Shown: piece by piece, positions 51,086-63,000 of the stretch
Layout of the letters: each line of letters opens with the position of its first letter
Position numbering within the stretch: position 1 is the first letter of the stretch
DNA from: Nageia nagi
Taxonomy: Eukaryota; Pinophyta
Length of the DNA stretch: 64,000 nucleotides
Assembly: GCA_050084985.1 (NCBI GenBank)
Contig: JBITNC010000002.1
Span: 35,216,001 to 35,280,000, forward strand
Reading direction: 5' to 3'
Program-made: the position numbers and the translations under genes
Notes under the pieces: model-generated
What the model was told of the DNA's origin: nothing
The model's input: only the letters and a program-made list of their open reading frames with translations
The model's database searches: none

Positions 51086-54000
51086 TCACATTATCTCATC
51101 CTCTACATCTAGATAGAAAAATACTTGACTACAATATTGTGGTAAAACATAAGGCTTTTTATCTTCAACTAAGTATTTTATGGAGTTGATTGCAAAGTAT
51201 TCACTATTACCATCATTTAAGATTATTCTTTTATCAAGTGTGTCAAACCATTTACATCTAAATACTACACATTGGAATGAACTATGATTCAACTAATTAA
51301 TTTGTTGAATTTTTTCAATATATTGTAATGTTCCTTCTATCAATTTTTTATCTTTTGTACTTGCACAACTTGCTTATTCAAAATCAACCATCACTCCATA
51401 GTCAAATGTAACTTTATTTTGATCAATTTTTTCAATTCAAAAGTGTTGACCATATGCCCACATTGAAGAGAAAACCAATGCTTGCAAATATTTACACAAA
51501 AAATATTACTAGTGCAATCATTATATTTATATAAACTATCATGCTCTTATGAAAATATCAAAAATTAAATGCATATCAGTAAATTAATAATAATTACATT
51601 TTGATTGCATCCAATGGCTATATTTAGAACATCTTCATTTACATTTTCATCTCCTTGTCTTTCTTTCTCATCAATTGCTTCCCTCAACATGACCTTGGAC
51701 ACTTTGTTGGCCAATTTTCATCTCTTGGATGTGCATGTATAGGTGTACCCCTTGGATTTTGTCTACCAAATAAGTTACGTTCTTCTACAATTCTACTTCT
51801 TTTACTTTTGTACAATTCAATCCACTCCTTGCAAATATTCCATATTCATCATGACAAACTAGTTTATAGATTCAACTCCTAATAATACATAAAATTACGA
51901 TGACACAATATATATCCATTAGTAACCATTGATTAAACTAAATCCAAAATGCATGTTATATGTATTATTGTAAATTAGTAATATCTTTAATATTGTTAGT
52001 ACCTTTAATAGTATAATTTGTTCCATCATATTCCAAAATCTCTCCTTCAAAGTTTTCTATATCTTTGTTTGCTTGCCACATCTTTGGTGTTGAAGGATGG
52101 ATTTGAGAAATATAATTAGATGCAAAAAAAAAGATTTTTGTACAATTTATCCCTCACCCATTTGTCCTTATGGTCATGATTTTTATCTAACAAATGCTTT
52201 CTTGTATGTCCATAAAAGTAGCAGGTATTTCCTTTTCAAAGGTACAAATAATTTCAAAAATTTCTCTATAGCAACTAGGTGTTTCGCTCACATGTATCTC
52301 CTTTCTAGTTATCCACCTATTGATAAAAATATAATATCATAAAATGTATGAAAACTTGATAGAAAAATTAGAAAATAAAAATAATTTAACACATGCTATT
52401 TTTCATAAAAGAGTACCATGACATGACATACTTTAGGAATACTGATAGTCGACCAATTGCCTTTTTTAAATCTAGAGGTAAATTCTTACATCTATAAATT
52501 GTAAGTGGAAAGATATTTTATACATAAAGTTTTGTATTGTGCAAGTAGTATTAATTATAATATTTTGAAAAAATGTATATTAATACTAAAAAAATAATTC
52601 CTATATACATATAATATGAGAATACCTTCAAGAAGTTTTCGTAATCATGAGATTTTAATCCTATTATTCTACCATCAGTAGTGAATGCTTTTATTAGAGA
52701 TGATCCATACTGAGTTGGTGTTCTAATAGTTTTAATAATATTATGTACCATGTTCACTTATTATTTAGACATTATCCATGGTAAGTGAGTAGATGCTCTT
52801 TCCATTCTATTTGATATCCATAAGGCATGCTTTGTGTTGGTGTCTCTTAAGTTGTTTCTTATATTAACAATATCAAATTCTATAGTTGTTGTATACCGAT
52901 ACAAATAAGATGCAATATTCTTTACAATGTGCATATGATCCATTAAATATGCCATTAAAAAGTGCTTCAAGTATGGAAGTTTGTAAAAGATTAATAATAT
53001 TTTCATGCCTACAAAATATGTATAAAGTCAATCATTAATTAGTAAAGTAATGAAATTGGAATACTATAAATGTGGTTTTTTATAATAACTAAACATAATG
53101 ATATATTTTGTTAAAATTCACCTTTAGGTAAATCATCTTCACCAATAATAAAATTATTTGGGTCTTCATGCCATTGTTTCTCACTAAACCTTCCCCAACA
53201 TTATGTCTTCCCTTTGTTGGTACTTTTCCTACCAATCATTAAGAGTTGCATAATTGGGAGTGGGGATGTAATCAAACTCACCATCAAACTGTGATGACTT
53301 ACTTCCATGAAATTCATGATCCATTGGCAAATATTTTCTATTGACAAGGTATTCCTTCTTAATCATTGCACTCAAATACCTTGTTTTGAGATTTTCTACA
53401 CACCATGGGCAAGCATGATAACCTTTTCTCTGAAGGTCTATAAAAAATTTTATTTTAAAAATCATTATCATAAAGTAAGATAAAATCAAATATTTATAAT
53501 GATGTTAATTTCTTATATAATACATATGTAATAAAGGTTGTACATAATACGCTTACCTTAACAAACAGTAAGTCTTGGAAAGTTAAGTATAGTCCAACAT
53601 AGTATACCATGTAGTGTTAATGACCTATGTTGGATAGGTCTACATATCAATCAAACTATGAATTCCATTCCATAATTACATCAATTCATCCATTAGTAAG
53701 TCAATGTAGACATCCATATTTTTCACCTAATATTTTCCAGGAACTATAAAAGTCAACATCAAATGTTCCTTTTTTATAGACATCCATGGAGGTAAGTTAT
53801 AGTTGACTATAGCAATAGTCCATAATGAATAAGTATATGATTATATGAAAAATGGATTGATACCATCAACTCCTAAATCCAATATGACACTCCTAGGTTC
53901 ATGTCGAAATTTATTTGACCATGTATCCTCTATATATCTCATTGCTCTACTATCTATAGAAATGTGTAGTACATCATCTACACTTCAATGTGTTGCATGT

Positions 54001-54860
54001 AAATCCATATACCGTGCAAGCGAGTAACATCGAAACATTTGAATTAACCTAGGAATGATTAGCATCTAGTAAACAACCTTTTGAGAAATGGTTTTTCCTT
54101 TTGTTCCTTATCGATACCTATTTGCACTACACTTTAGACATGTACTCAAAGTTGCATATGGTCCTCTATACAATATGTAATCATTAATACAAGCATGGTA
54201 CGAATGAAACTCTACACCTACATCCTTCAAAATTTCACATGTCTTTCTACATGAAGTGGGGAGGACATTATCATCTAGAAGAACCTTCTCTTTTAGTAAC
54301 CTATAACACCAAAAATAATAATAAAATTGTCATGTCAAATAATAGAATATATATATTAAATGTCATTATCATTTATATATTAGATGTCAAAAAAATATAA
54401 CATAATAAAAATGTTAATGGAAAATTTAAAAAAATACATATTAAAGAAGATCAGTAGAACTTCTATTTGACCACCCATGTTTGGATTTTAAATTCAATAA
54501 AAGTAGGATTGTCGATAGCATGGTCAAACATGATCCTTTATATAGAAGGGTTTTGTAAGCACTATATTAGTTATCTTTTTCTAAGATATCATCATCACGT
54601 GGATGATGAGCATCATCATCTGGATAGGATATCAACTCAATTAAATCATTCAATGCACTTTGTTCTTGATGATCATTAATATCCTTTATTTCTTCATGAT
54701 TATCATCATTTTCACTATTTGGATTGATGACTACATGAATATGAGCTATTGGATTTAGGTTTTTCAAGAAACATATATAATCTTCAACACTTAATACTTC
54801 ACATAGTCGCTTCCTCTATCTCTACTTTGTATTTTTTCGATGCATAATTGGTGGATGTTC
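51086..54860 (-). pseudogene. tnp2-type CACTA transposase relic
   Basis: The transposase excises and inserts CACTA elements. On the minus strand: an acidic linker (54767-54567); the Transposase_21 start at about 54290 (CRKTCEILKDVGVEFHSYHA, CINDYILYRG, STCLKCSANRY); then PRLIQMFRCYSLARYMDLHA and SVDDVLHISIDSRAMRYIED; then VILDLGVDGINPF and IAIVNYNLPPWMS near 53780. The KGYHACPWCVE block is at about 53430. The DUF4218-like part is at 52960-52600 (YLMDHMHIVKNI, IRTPTQYGSSL, IGLKSHDYENFL). A DUF4216-like tail is at 51280-51090 (VVFRCKWFDT, QVFFYLDVED). Stops (for example after DLHATH and after INPFF) and frame changes abound. Confidence 0.85.
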
Positions 54861-55257
54861 AAATGATCTTGCATAATGATCATGATTATCTGGTAATTAT
54901 TGATGTGCTTGTCAATGAATTAGTTATTACAAATCATTAACAAGTATATCATAATATAAAAGTAAATAGTAATATTATTTTTTCACAAGTGTAATATATA
55001 TCAAATTTTTTATGGTGTGGTTACAAGTTTATCATAACATTACTTGTTATTAAGTGAACAAATGTATCAAATTTTTTAAGTTGTAACAAATATTTTCTAA
55101 GGAAAAATCATCACTTTCCATGATTATGTAATTATTTACAATATCCAATAAGTAACTATCAATAACTTTAACAATAACAACACTTACAATAGTTTTGTAG
55201 ATATAAAATAACATGTTTAACAAGTCATAACTTCCTACTACAGAATCATTCAATTAT

Positions 55258-56577
55258 TACTAGAACTAGCTCTTTTAGCTCGATGCTTTGGTCCTAGTTT
55301 AATTATTACATTTGGATCTCATGACTCCAAACAATTCTTACATGGAGGAATAGGTCTTCTAAAATTATCGTACACTAATAGCTCATCTCCAAGTTTAAGA
55401 TTTACAATAGGAACACCACATACATATTTTTTTTTCTTTTTTACTCATGAATTTTTCTTTGTCGTGTGGAAATTCATAATTCGTTGGAAATCCACTACCT
55501 TTGGAATTGTTTATGTATCTTGCAATATTTTCATGTGGTCTAGGTCAACCATCAATGTAATTATGATCATTACCTTCCATTATTGAGGAATTTCTACACA
55601 TACCATATGTAGACATACTGAACAAAGAAGTAATCAATCTTATCCATTCTTGATGAGTATAAGTTGGCCCAAAAAATGGCATCAATGGTAGACTTATCGT
55701 ACTTTGATGAACTTTCACTAGTGATAATATGTGCAAGCCCATACCACCATTTTGTAAAATTTTAGAAGGTTTGATCACATATGATTTACCATAATAAATG
55801 AATGGCTTATACACTTTTGAAAAAGGACATTGTTCAAGTCATGTACCATATGTTTGATGTTTATATGTAGGCCTATATAATTTTAATTCATTGGCTAACA
55901 AATCTAAATCACCAACACCCTCAAATAGTAGCTCAATTAGCTCCTGATTTGCACAAGTATGTGTAAGGGATATTTGAAGTTATTCTTGATATCTCGTTCT
56001 TACAATAGGTAGATTAATTGGCTCTTGATTTTCATTTGATGAGTCTCTAGGTTGTGTTTTTAGTCAACATTCTCTTTTAGATGTTCAGAACATCTAGTAG
56101 GTTCAACTGGACCAAAGGAGTTTTTGCATACTATAGGAGGTATTGCACCCTCTATCTTTGGTAGGCCATCAACACCATAATAATGCATATCTACAACTTT
56201 CCTTCATTAGCATTCTCTACCCTTACAACTTGAACACCCACAAAAAATAGATGTCCTAAAATAGAGATTGATAACATCATTCCATCCTATTATCTCATGA
56301 TCAACCATTAGTTCATATCCTAGGAAAGCAAATCCTGCTGGAAAAAACTTTATGGCTATGTTATCTCTTTCCCTTATTGACTTAAGATTTTTTAATAAAA
56401 ATTATAAACATCGGGCTTGATTATTAAAATATCAATGTAAATAAGAAATATTGATAGGATTTGATGATAATATGAAAAACTAAATCACAATTAAATACTA
56501 ATTACCTCAACAGCTTCATCATCTTCAAATGGTAAAGATGGGTCATCATTCATTCGATTAGGAATGGAGTTATATTC
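55258..56577 (-). pseudogene. SET-domain gene relic inside the CACTA element
   Basis: SET domains methylate lysines, often on histones. On the minus strand an exon (56577-56506, NSIPNRMNDDPSLPFEDDEA) has a good acceptor and donor, and a second starts at 56380 (RERDNIAIKFFPAGFAFLG, later IFCGCSSCKG). Further on come ANQELIELLFEGVGDLDLLA and a SET-like domain from about 55800: SYVIKPSKILQNGGMGLHI, then LPLMPFFGPTYTHQEW, NDHNYIDG, a stop, PHENIARYINNSKG, a frameshift in an A9 run, then GVPIVNLKLGDELLVYDNF. The pair RYINNS (for RFINHS) and GDELLVYD (for GEEL..DY) marks the SET C-terminal half. It lies upstream of the transposase in the same orientation, where CACTA elements keep their second gene. 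Captured host gene versus native transposon gene is undecided. Confidence 0.65.
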
Positions 56578-56672
56578 CTGTAACATTATCCATATAAATA
56601 GAAACTAGTTAAATATTGCATATTGTTCAAATGAAATCTTATATTTCTAATGAAATTTGTATGCACATTAAT

Positions 56673-57170
56673 TGTTAGAATTTGTAATGAAATATTGTGA
56701 ATATCTAAACTCCTTGTAAATTCAATTAATCACTTAAGGGTATGTAGATACCTTAAGAGATTAATTGAATTCTTTAATATGTAGACTTTGACTTTACCAA
56801 AGTGGTTAGTTGGTAGGTTGAAGTTAGGTGATACATTTAATGTAACCCTAACCTTACCCTTGGGTTAAAGGAAGGTTAGGGAGGTGCTCTCAAGCTATAA
56901 ATAGAGGGCCTCTCCTCTTGTAAACATATCTAAGTTTTGGAGTAAGTTTACTCTACTTGGTTGTGTAGGAGAGAGCAAGAGAATAGTTGTAAGAGAGACA
57001 TATATTGAGAATAGAGAACTAGTTGTGGATGTACTCCCAAGGAGGGAGGAACCACATTATATTGGTGTCATATTGTGTGAATGATGTTCTTAGAATTATA
57101 GATGATGAATGATTTAGCTTCCTAGTCTAAGGTCCTAGAGGATTTGTTTAGATATAGTTCAAATCCTTCA
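56673..57170 (+). repeat. 5' LTR of copia C
   Basis: 498 bp, TGTTAGAATTTGTAATG to AAATCCTTCA, with TATAAATA at 56896-56903. The start is nearly identical to the LTR of copia A. Confidence 0.85.
56896..56903 (+). promoter_or_regulatory. TATA box of the copia C LTR
   Basis: GCTATAAATAGAGGG, matching in context the TATAAATAGA boxes in both LTRs of copia B. Confidence 0.7.
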
Positions 57171-57172
57171 AT

Positions 57173-57184
57173 TGGTATCAGAGC
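57173..57184 (+). other. Primer-binding site of copia C
   Basis: TGGTATCAGAGC two bases after the LTR, complementary to the initiator tRNA-Met 3' end. Confidence 0.9.
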
Positions 57185-57599
57185 CTTGTTGTGGAAGCTC
57201 TTCTTCTTGGTGTGGAAGCTACATCTTGGTGATCCTTCTTCATTCCTCATCTTACACTCCATTGGTGAGGTAAATTTTTAAGAAAAGGTATAAATTTCCT
57301 CCTTATTTGGTCATTTTTTTTGGATTATTACATAATGCTACTAACACATTATTTGCTATGTGTTAGTCCTTTCTAAGTTATGATTAACAAGTTGCAATTT
57401 TTTACTAATCCTCTATGTTACTTGCAATTTTAAATTGCTATAGTTTTTTTTTTTAAAAAGGGTTAGTATACAACAATTGTAATTTGTTGTTCATGTTATA
57501 TTGAACTTAAAAGTATGTGTTGGTTCAATTATTTGATTAAATACCAATATATGTAATTTGTATTTTTTTGAGGCATCCACAATTTTAGGGGCACAATAA

Positions 57600-57935
57600 T
57601 ATATTCAAAGGCTCAATATATATAGAATATATATATATATTATTTTTTATTTTTTTGTTTAAACAAAAATACTCAAAAATATATATATATATATATCTTT
57701 CTTATTTTGCTTTTGTTTAAAATAATCAAAACAAAATTATATTTTAAATCTGTTTAAAATATAATTAAAAATATATATATATATATATGTTTATTTTTTA
57801 AATTTGTTTCAACACAAAATAATATATATCTTTGTTATATATTTGTTAAATTCATTTCAAATATAAATACAAAAATATATATATATTTTTTATATATTTT
57901 AAATTCGATCAAAAATAATCAAAAATATATATATG
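57600..57935. repeat. AT-rich low-complexity zone
   Basis: Repeated AAAATATATATATATAT blocks separated by T- or A-rich linkers; no coding. Confidence 0.8.
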
Positions 57936-58002
57936 TCGGGGCGGGTAAGGAACAATACAAATCAATTAAATTTATTATGGTCATATATCAATGTTTTAAA
58001 TC

Positions 58003-58019
58003 GGGGGGGGGGGGGGGGG
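58003..58019 (+). repeat. G17 homopolymer
   Basis: A run of 17 G, directly at the start of the GC-rich PPR-like cargo. Its length may be unreliable in the assembly. Confidence 0.9.
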
Positions 58020-58790
58020 TTCACAACGCACCGTCGTTCCTCCGCCCCCGCGACGCCATCACCCACCTCCCTGGTGGCTCCTCCCGTCCAGCTCTGCCCT
58101 CGCGTGCAGCCCACCTCTGCGCCTGCTCCACCCTGACATCCCATGTTCACCAAATTTGCACAACCCTGATCCCTCGCACAAGCCCACTGCATGATGCAGA
58201 CATAGCTCCTGTGGACTGCCATGTTTCACGAGATGCACGATGCAGACACAGTTTCATGGACTGCACTTCTTACAAGATATGCACCAAATGGCACGTTGAA
58301 AGGACCTATGATTTTTTATCACACTACTATCTCTGTTTCTGCTTTTGACGTCCACCATCGCCCTCTCGGATGGAACACTTCCCTCAATAATACTACCTCG
58401 TCACACTGTAGTCTTATGGACTGCAATGGTGGCTCCTCCCGTAGCACGACTACCTCCACCTCCACGTCCTACCATGGTCACTGGATATGCACAAACTGGA
58501 TATGTTGACACTCCGTGAATTATTTGCCAAGATGCATGGTGCAGCCAACGTTTTATGGACTGCCATGATCGCAGGATATCCACCATCTCCCGGTTGACCT
58601 GCAGTCGCGACTTGGCTGGTCAACCACCGGCTGGCTGCCCCACGTGACCTCCTCCACTCTACGCGGCTTCCTTGCCACCTTGGACTCCCTCTACAGCCCA
58701 GTTTCTCCCACTCCCCATGACTCACCACCCTTCTACACACTTTGGTCTTTCCTGCCACCCCTGCCCACCTTCTCCACCTCCCTACGGCTT
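58020..58790 (+). pseudogene. Captured PPR-protein gene fragment in the copia C leader
   Basis: PPR proteins bind organelle RNA through repeats that often read LF.EM...VVSWTAMI.GY. Here, in a block visibly richer in GC than its flanks, several such repeats survive. 58221 onward gives MFHEMHDADTVSWTALLTRY; near 58411, VVLWTAMV; 58517-58582 gives ELFAKMHGAANVLWTAMIAG, preceded by VTGYAQTGYVDTP. A further decayed unit (HDADIAPVDC) is near 58190. The frame is broken between units and no start is defined. The pattern fits the plant PLS class, whose organelle-targeted members often start with a Ser/Pro-rich leader like the one at 58020-58140. Confidence 0.55.
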
Positions 58791-59024
58791 ACACATGGCC
58801 ATTTTTCATTTTCTTTGTCAACATTTGTTGTTGGGTATTTAATGTTTTTTACCCACTCCACATTTGATTTGATTTTTTTTTACCTTAGTCACCCTTAAAT
58901 ATTTTAAGTTTTCCCCTTCACTGGCAACAAGGCAAAACTCACACTTAAACATAATTTTTTTAGCATCAAGTTGTTAGCCCTTTAAGTAAAAATGGGGGGA
59001 TTTTTATCATTTTTTTTACTTAAA

Positions 59025-59190
59025 TGCTAAATAGATCTTGCATGCCAAATAGATCTTGCATGTGATGCTAAATAGATCTTGCATGTTACTTAAATGTTTA
59101 TGTTATGCTAAATAGATCTTGCATGTTATGCTAAATAGATCTTGCATGCTAAATAGATCTTGCATGTGATGCTAAATAGATCTTGCATGT
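59025..59190 (+). repeat. Short tandem array, AAATAGATCTTGCATG unit
   Basis: Seven copies of the 16-bp core at 59029, 59046, 59069, 59109, 59132, 59150 and 59173. Irregular spacers (17-40 bp) suggest a higher-order duplication. Confidence 0.85.
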
Positions 59191-59519
59191 TACTTAAATT
59201 TTTATGTTAAAATGCATGATGCATGTTTAAAACTTAAAATCATGGACTAATACATGTTTAAGTTATGGATTTATGCTAATAGGACTTAGCATTTGAAAAA
59301 TTCATTATTTTTGAACTTGAGCAAAAATATGAAAAATGTAAAAGTCCTTTAGGGGTTAGTACAAAACCCATTGGACTCAATTTTGGCCTCTTAAGGTTTC
59401 AAGTTTGTGTGGATGGAGTATTTTCACTTTACTTTATATTTTTGCACATTTGCTTTATACTTGCAATACGTAAAAATTTGAAAGTAACCCCTAAAATGAA
59501 TACATCCGCACATATTTTC

Positions 59520-59880
59520 CACAACATGACTTGTTTGGGGAGCCATGAGGTGAGGACAGGGCAGACTGGAGCCCTTTTAGTTCGAAGAACCGAGTGGTGG
59601 TAAGTCCGTCTTAATTGCCCCTAAGATCTCTGTTGGATTGGACATAACTCTATTAGGTGGACAGGCATGTGTGTAGTGATACCACATGTCTGCACGTCCA
59701 TTCAGGGATTATCCTGATAACCTAGGAGGAAAACTAAAAACCTTAATCAAGATAATTAAAATGGCCGGTCCAAGATACGTCAGATCCTTGGAAAATAGTA
59801 GGTACTTCTCCTTGTGAGAGTATATCACTGACCAAGGTGAACTGGTTGAGGACTGGTAGTACCTGGGCTCCACCTTACGA
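59520..59880 (+). promoter_or_regulatory. Conserved leader block, copia C copy
   Basis: Holds GACTTGTTTGGGGAGCCATG, GTGTGTAGTGATACCACATG, TTCAGGGATTATCCTGATAA and AGAGTATATCACT, colinear with elements A and B. Preceded at 59340-59400 by the also shared TTTAGGGGTTAGTACAAAAC motif. Confidence 0.65.
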
Positions 59881-60058
59881 GCATCCAGGTGAAGGCCTAA
59901 TTCTATACAAGAAAACAACCCCAACTTTATCCTTCTATGGATCGTGGTTAATAAGTTTGCACATGTGGGACATGTTTGCTTATTAGATGTTTTATATGTA
60001 TAGATGGAAAATTGTAAAAGTTTACATTCTTATTGCATATTTATTTGTTTTTGTAGCA

Positions 60059-63000
60059 ATGGTTGAAACCTTCGTTCCCAAGCATATACTCGACGGTTCC
60101 AACTTTGGAATATGGGAACCTCATATGAAAGTCGAGTTACAAGCAAGGAAGCTATGGCAGACAGTTAGTGAAGACGTGGTTGCTCCTACCGATGAGAAGG
60201 CTCTTGAAGTATACAACTCAAAGAATGAGTTAGCAACTTCAATGATTTACCGTGCAGTTTCAGATGATGTCCTTCTCATGATTTCTTCATCAACTTCAGC
60301 AAAGGAAGCTTGGGATAGGTTAAAGAAAATTTACCTTGGGTCCAAATTTTCAAGGAGGTTTACCATTCTACAAAAGTTGTTGCAGTATCAACAAAGTGAA
60401 GATGAAAGTGCCTCCATCTACTTAAACAAAATCATTGACCTTAGGACACAACTGGTTGGTTGTGGGTGCAACTGGATCAATGATGAGTTCATGGTCTTCA
60501 TCATTCTTCAAAGCCTTACTACAAAGTTCAGCAACTTTGTCACGGTTATGGAAATAAGGCTCAATGATGAAGAAGATGTCATCTCACTTGATAACCTTTC
60601 AAGACTTCTTCTGAAGCATGAGAAAACTTTGAACAAGAAAATGTTGAACCTTTCTCCAAAGGACAATAGCATTGCTCTAGGAGCAACCAAAACTCCTTTC
60701 AAGAAAAAGTTCAAACATTACAAATTCAAAGATAACAAGTCCTCATCTACATTTAGGAAGTATGACAAAAAGGGCAACAACAATCATGGCAACTACAGGC
60801 AAAAGAATGACAAAGCTGGATCAAGCAATCTAACACCTCAGGAAAAGTTTGATGGAAATTGTAACTTTTATGGTATCTTTGGGCACAAAGAGTATGATTG
60901 TCGCAAAAAGAAATTTGCTCAAAAAGGTAAGGGAAATGCAAATGTGAGAAATTTCAATAATAGAAAGAAGAACAAGCATACTGCTAATGTTGCCTACTAC
61001 TCAATGACTCAAACTATTTCAAATGATTGGATTGTTGATTCAGGATGCACTAATCACATGTGTTATGAAAAGGATAAGTTTGAAAACTTTCATAAGTACA
61101 AAAAGGATGCAGTTGTGATAGGTGATAATACAGTCCTTGATGTTCATGGAATAGGGAGTGTGAAGATTCATGGAAAGACTCTTGATAATGTCTTTTATGT
61201 GCCTAAACTAAGGATGAATCTCATCTCCGTGATTCAAATTACAAGGAAAGGATGCTCATTTGAGTTTACCTCACACTCTTGGTGTGTTAAGAAAGGACTT
61301 GCCACTTTGTTGAAAGGATCAGTAAAGGATGACCTTTATATTATGGATCAAGTACCTTCAAAGATTTGTCTTGCTGCAAATGTTTGTTCAAAAGGTAATC
61401 TTTGGCATCAACGATTAGGGCACCTTAACCATAAGAGTATTCAAGATATGAAAACTCAAGCTCTTGTGGAAGGTTTACCTAATATTTCACCCACAATTGG
61501 TCTTTGTGAAAGGTGCATTCTAGGAAAGATGCATAGGCAAAAGTTTGAAAAAGATAAGGCAACTCGAGCTACTTGTCCTCTTCAGCTTGTGCATTCAGAT
61601 TTGATGGGTCCTTTTCAGACTAAGTCACTAGGTGGAGCTTCTTATGTTCTGACCTTTATTGATGACTTCAGTAGGATGACATTTGGTTATCTACTTGAGC
61701 ACAAGGATCAAACTTTTGATAGGTTTAGAGACTTCAAGGCACTTGTTGAAAATCAAACTAATTTTAAAATCAAAATGCTGAGATCTGATAATGGGGGTGA
61801 ATATAATAGCAATGAGTTTAATGACTATTGTGTTAAACATGGGATTAAGTGACAATTCACAATCCCTTACACCCCTCAGCAAAATGGAGTTTCTGAAAGG
61901 AAGAATCGCACCATTATGGAAATGGCAAGATGCATGTTGGGTAACCTTCCTAGTTTCTTATGGGGAGAAGCTGTTCACACTGCTATTCACACCCTAAATA
62001 GGTGTCCTACTAAGGCAGTTGAAGGTAAAACTCCATATGAAGCATGGATAGGAAAGAAACCTAACCTCGCACACTTCAGGGTCTTCGGTTGTGATGCATT
62101 TGCCTTTATTACCTTAGAGAAAAGAAAGAAGCTAGATAAATGATCAGAAAAATGCATCTTTGTGGGGTATGATAATCAGCATAGAGGTTACAGGCTCTAC
62201 TCTTCATCCCATAAAATAGTCTTTATTTCTAGGGATGTCAAGTTCAATGAACTTTCTGAGGATACGACCTCTCATGCTGAGGTGTCTGATACCGATGATT
62301 CTTCGCCTGCACCTAACTGGTTGGATGATCATGTAGAGAAGTCACCATAAGAGCAAAATTCTCCAGCACAGAGAATTACAAGGAGTATGATCTTGAATAA
62401 CTCTTTATTTGCCAAAATTGATAATACACATGAGCCATCAACCTTCAAAGAAGCTTCCAAGCAAGAGTGTTGGATGGAAGCTATGAAAGTTGAGTATGAG
62501 GTGCTCATGAAAAATAAAACTTGGGATTTGGTTCCTTATCCTAATGCGAAAAATGTGATTGGCAATAAATGGATATACAAAGTCAAGTACAATTCTGATG
62601 AAAAAATTGAAAAATACAAGGCAAGGTTAGTAGCCAAAGGATTCACTCAGAAATATGGTATTGATTATGAGGAAACCTTTGCTCCTGTGGCCAAGATGCC
62701 TACTGTCAGAATAATCCTTGCTCTTTCTGCAGCTCAAGGATGGAAAGCTTTTCAACTTGATGTCAAAAGTGCATTTCTCAATGGTGACTTAGATGTTGAA
62801 ATCTACATGAATCAACCAGAAGGATTTATTCCAGAAGGAAAAGAGGTCTCTTGTGTGTAAGCTAAAGAAGTCTTTGTATGGACTTAAGCAAGCACCTAGA
62901 GCATGGTACAAGAAAATTTCAGGATTCTTTGCAGATATTGGTTTTTCCAAATGCTTCTCAGATTCAGATCTATATGTACTCAATCAAGGAAAAGACGTGG

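Larger units (their letters stand above)
50476..56672 (-). mobile_element. CACTA (En/Spm) DNA transposon, cut by copia C
   Basis: The left terminus CACTACTAGAAAATGG at 50476 is a typical CACTA end, followed by subterminal GCATCAAAAATAACATTAGAC repeats. Two gene relics on the minus strand lie inside: a tnp2 transposase and a SET-domain gene. The opposite terminus is not seen before copia C starts at 56673, so it probably lies beyond the window. Confidence 0.8.
57270..60056 (+). other. Predicted leader intron of copia C
   Basis: The donor ATTGGTGAG|GTAAAT and acceptor TTTTTGTAG|CAATGG mirror elements A and B. It would remove 2787 nt and leave the gag ATG two bases after the splice. The contents in order are AT-rich low complexity, a G17 run, a PPR-like fragment, a 7-copy short repeat and the conserved block. 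Not experimentally shown. Confidence 0.55.

Noticed and set aside
61850-62860. Programmed recoding in copia C (stops at 61850, 62142, 62348 and frameshift near 62850)
   Set aside because: The stops are C-to-T type changes at arginine and glutamine codons within conserved domains and do not coincide with gag-pol junctions; ordinary decay explains them.
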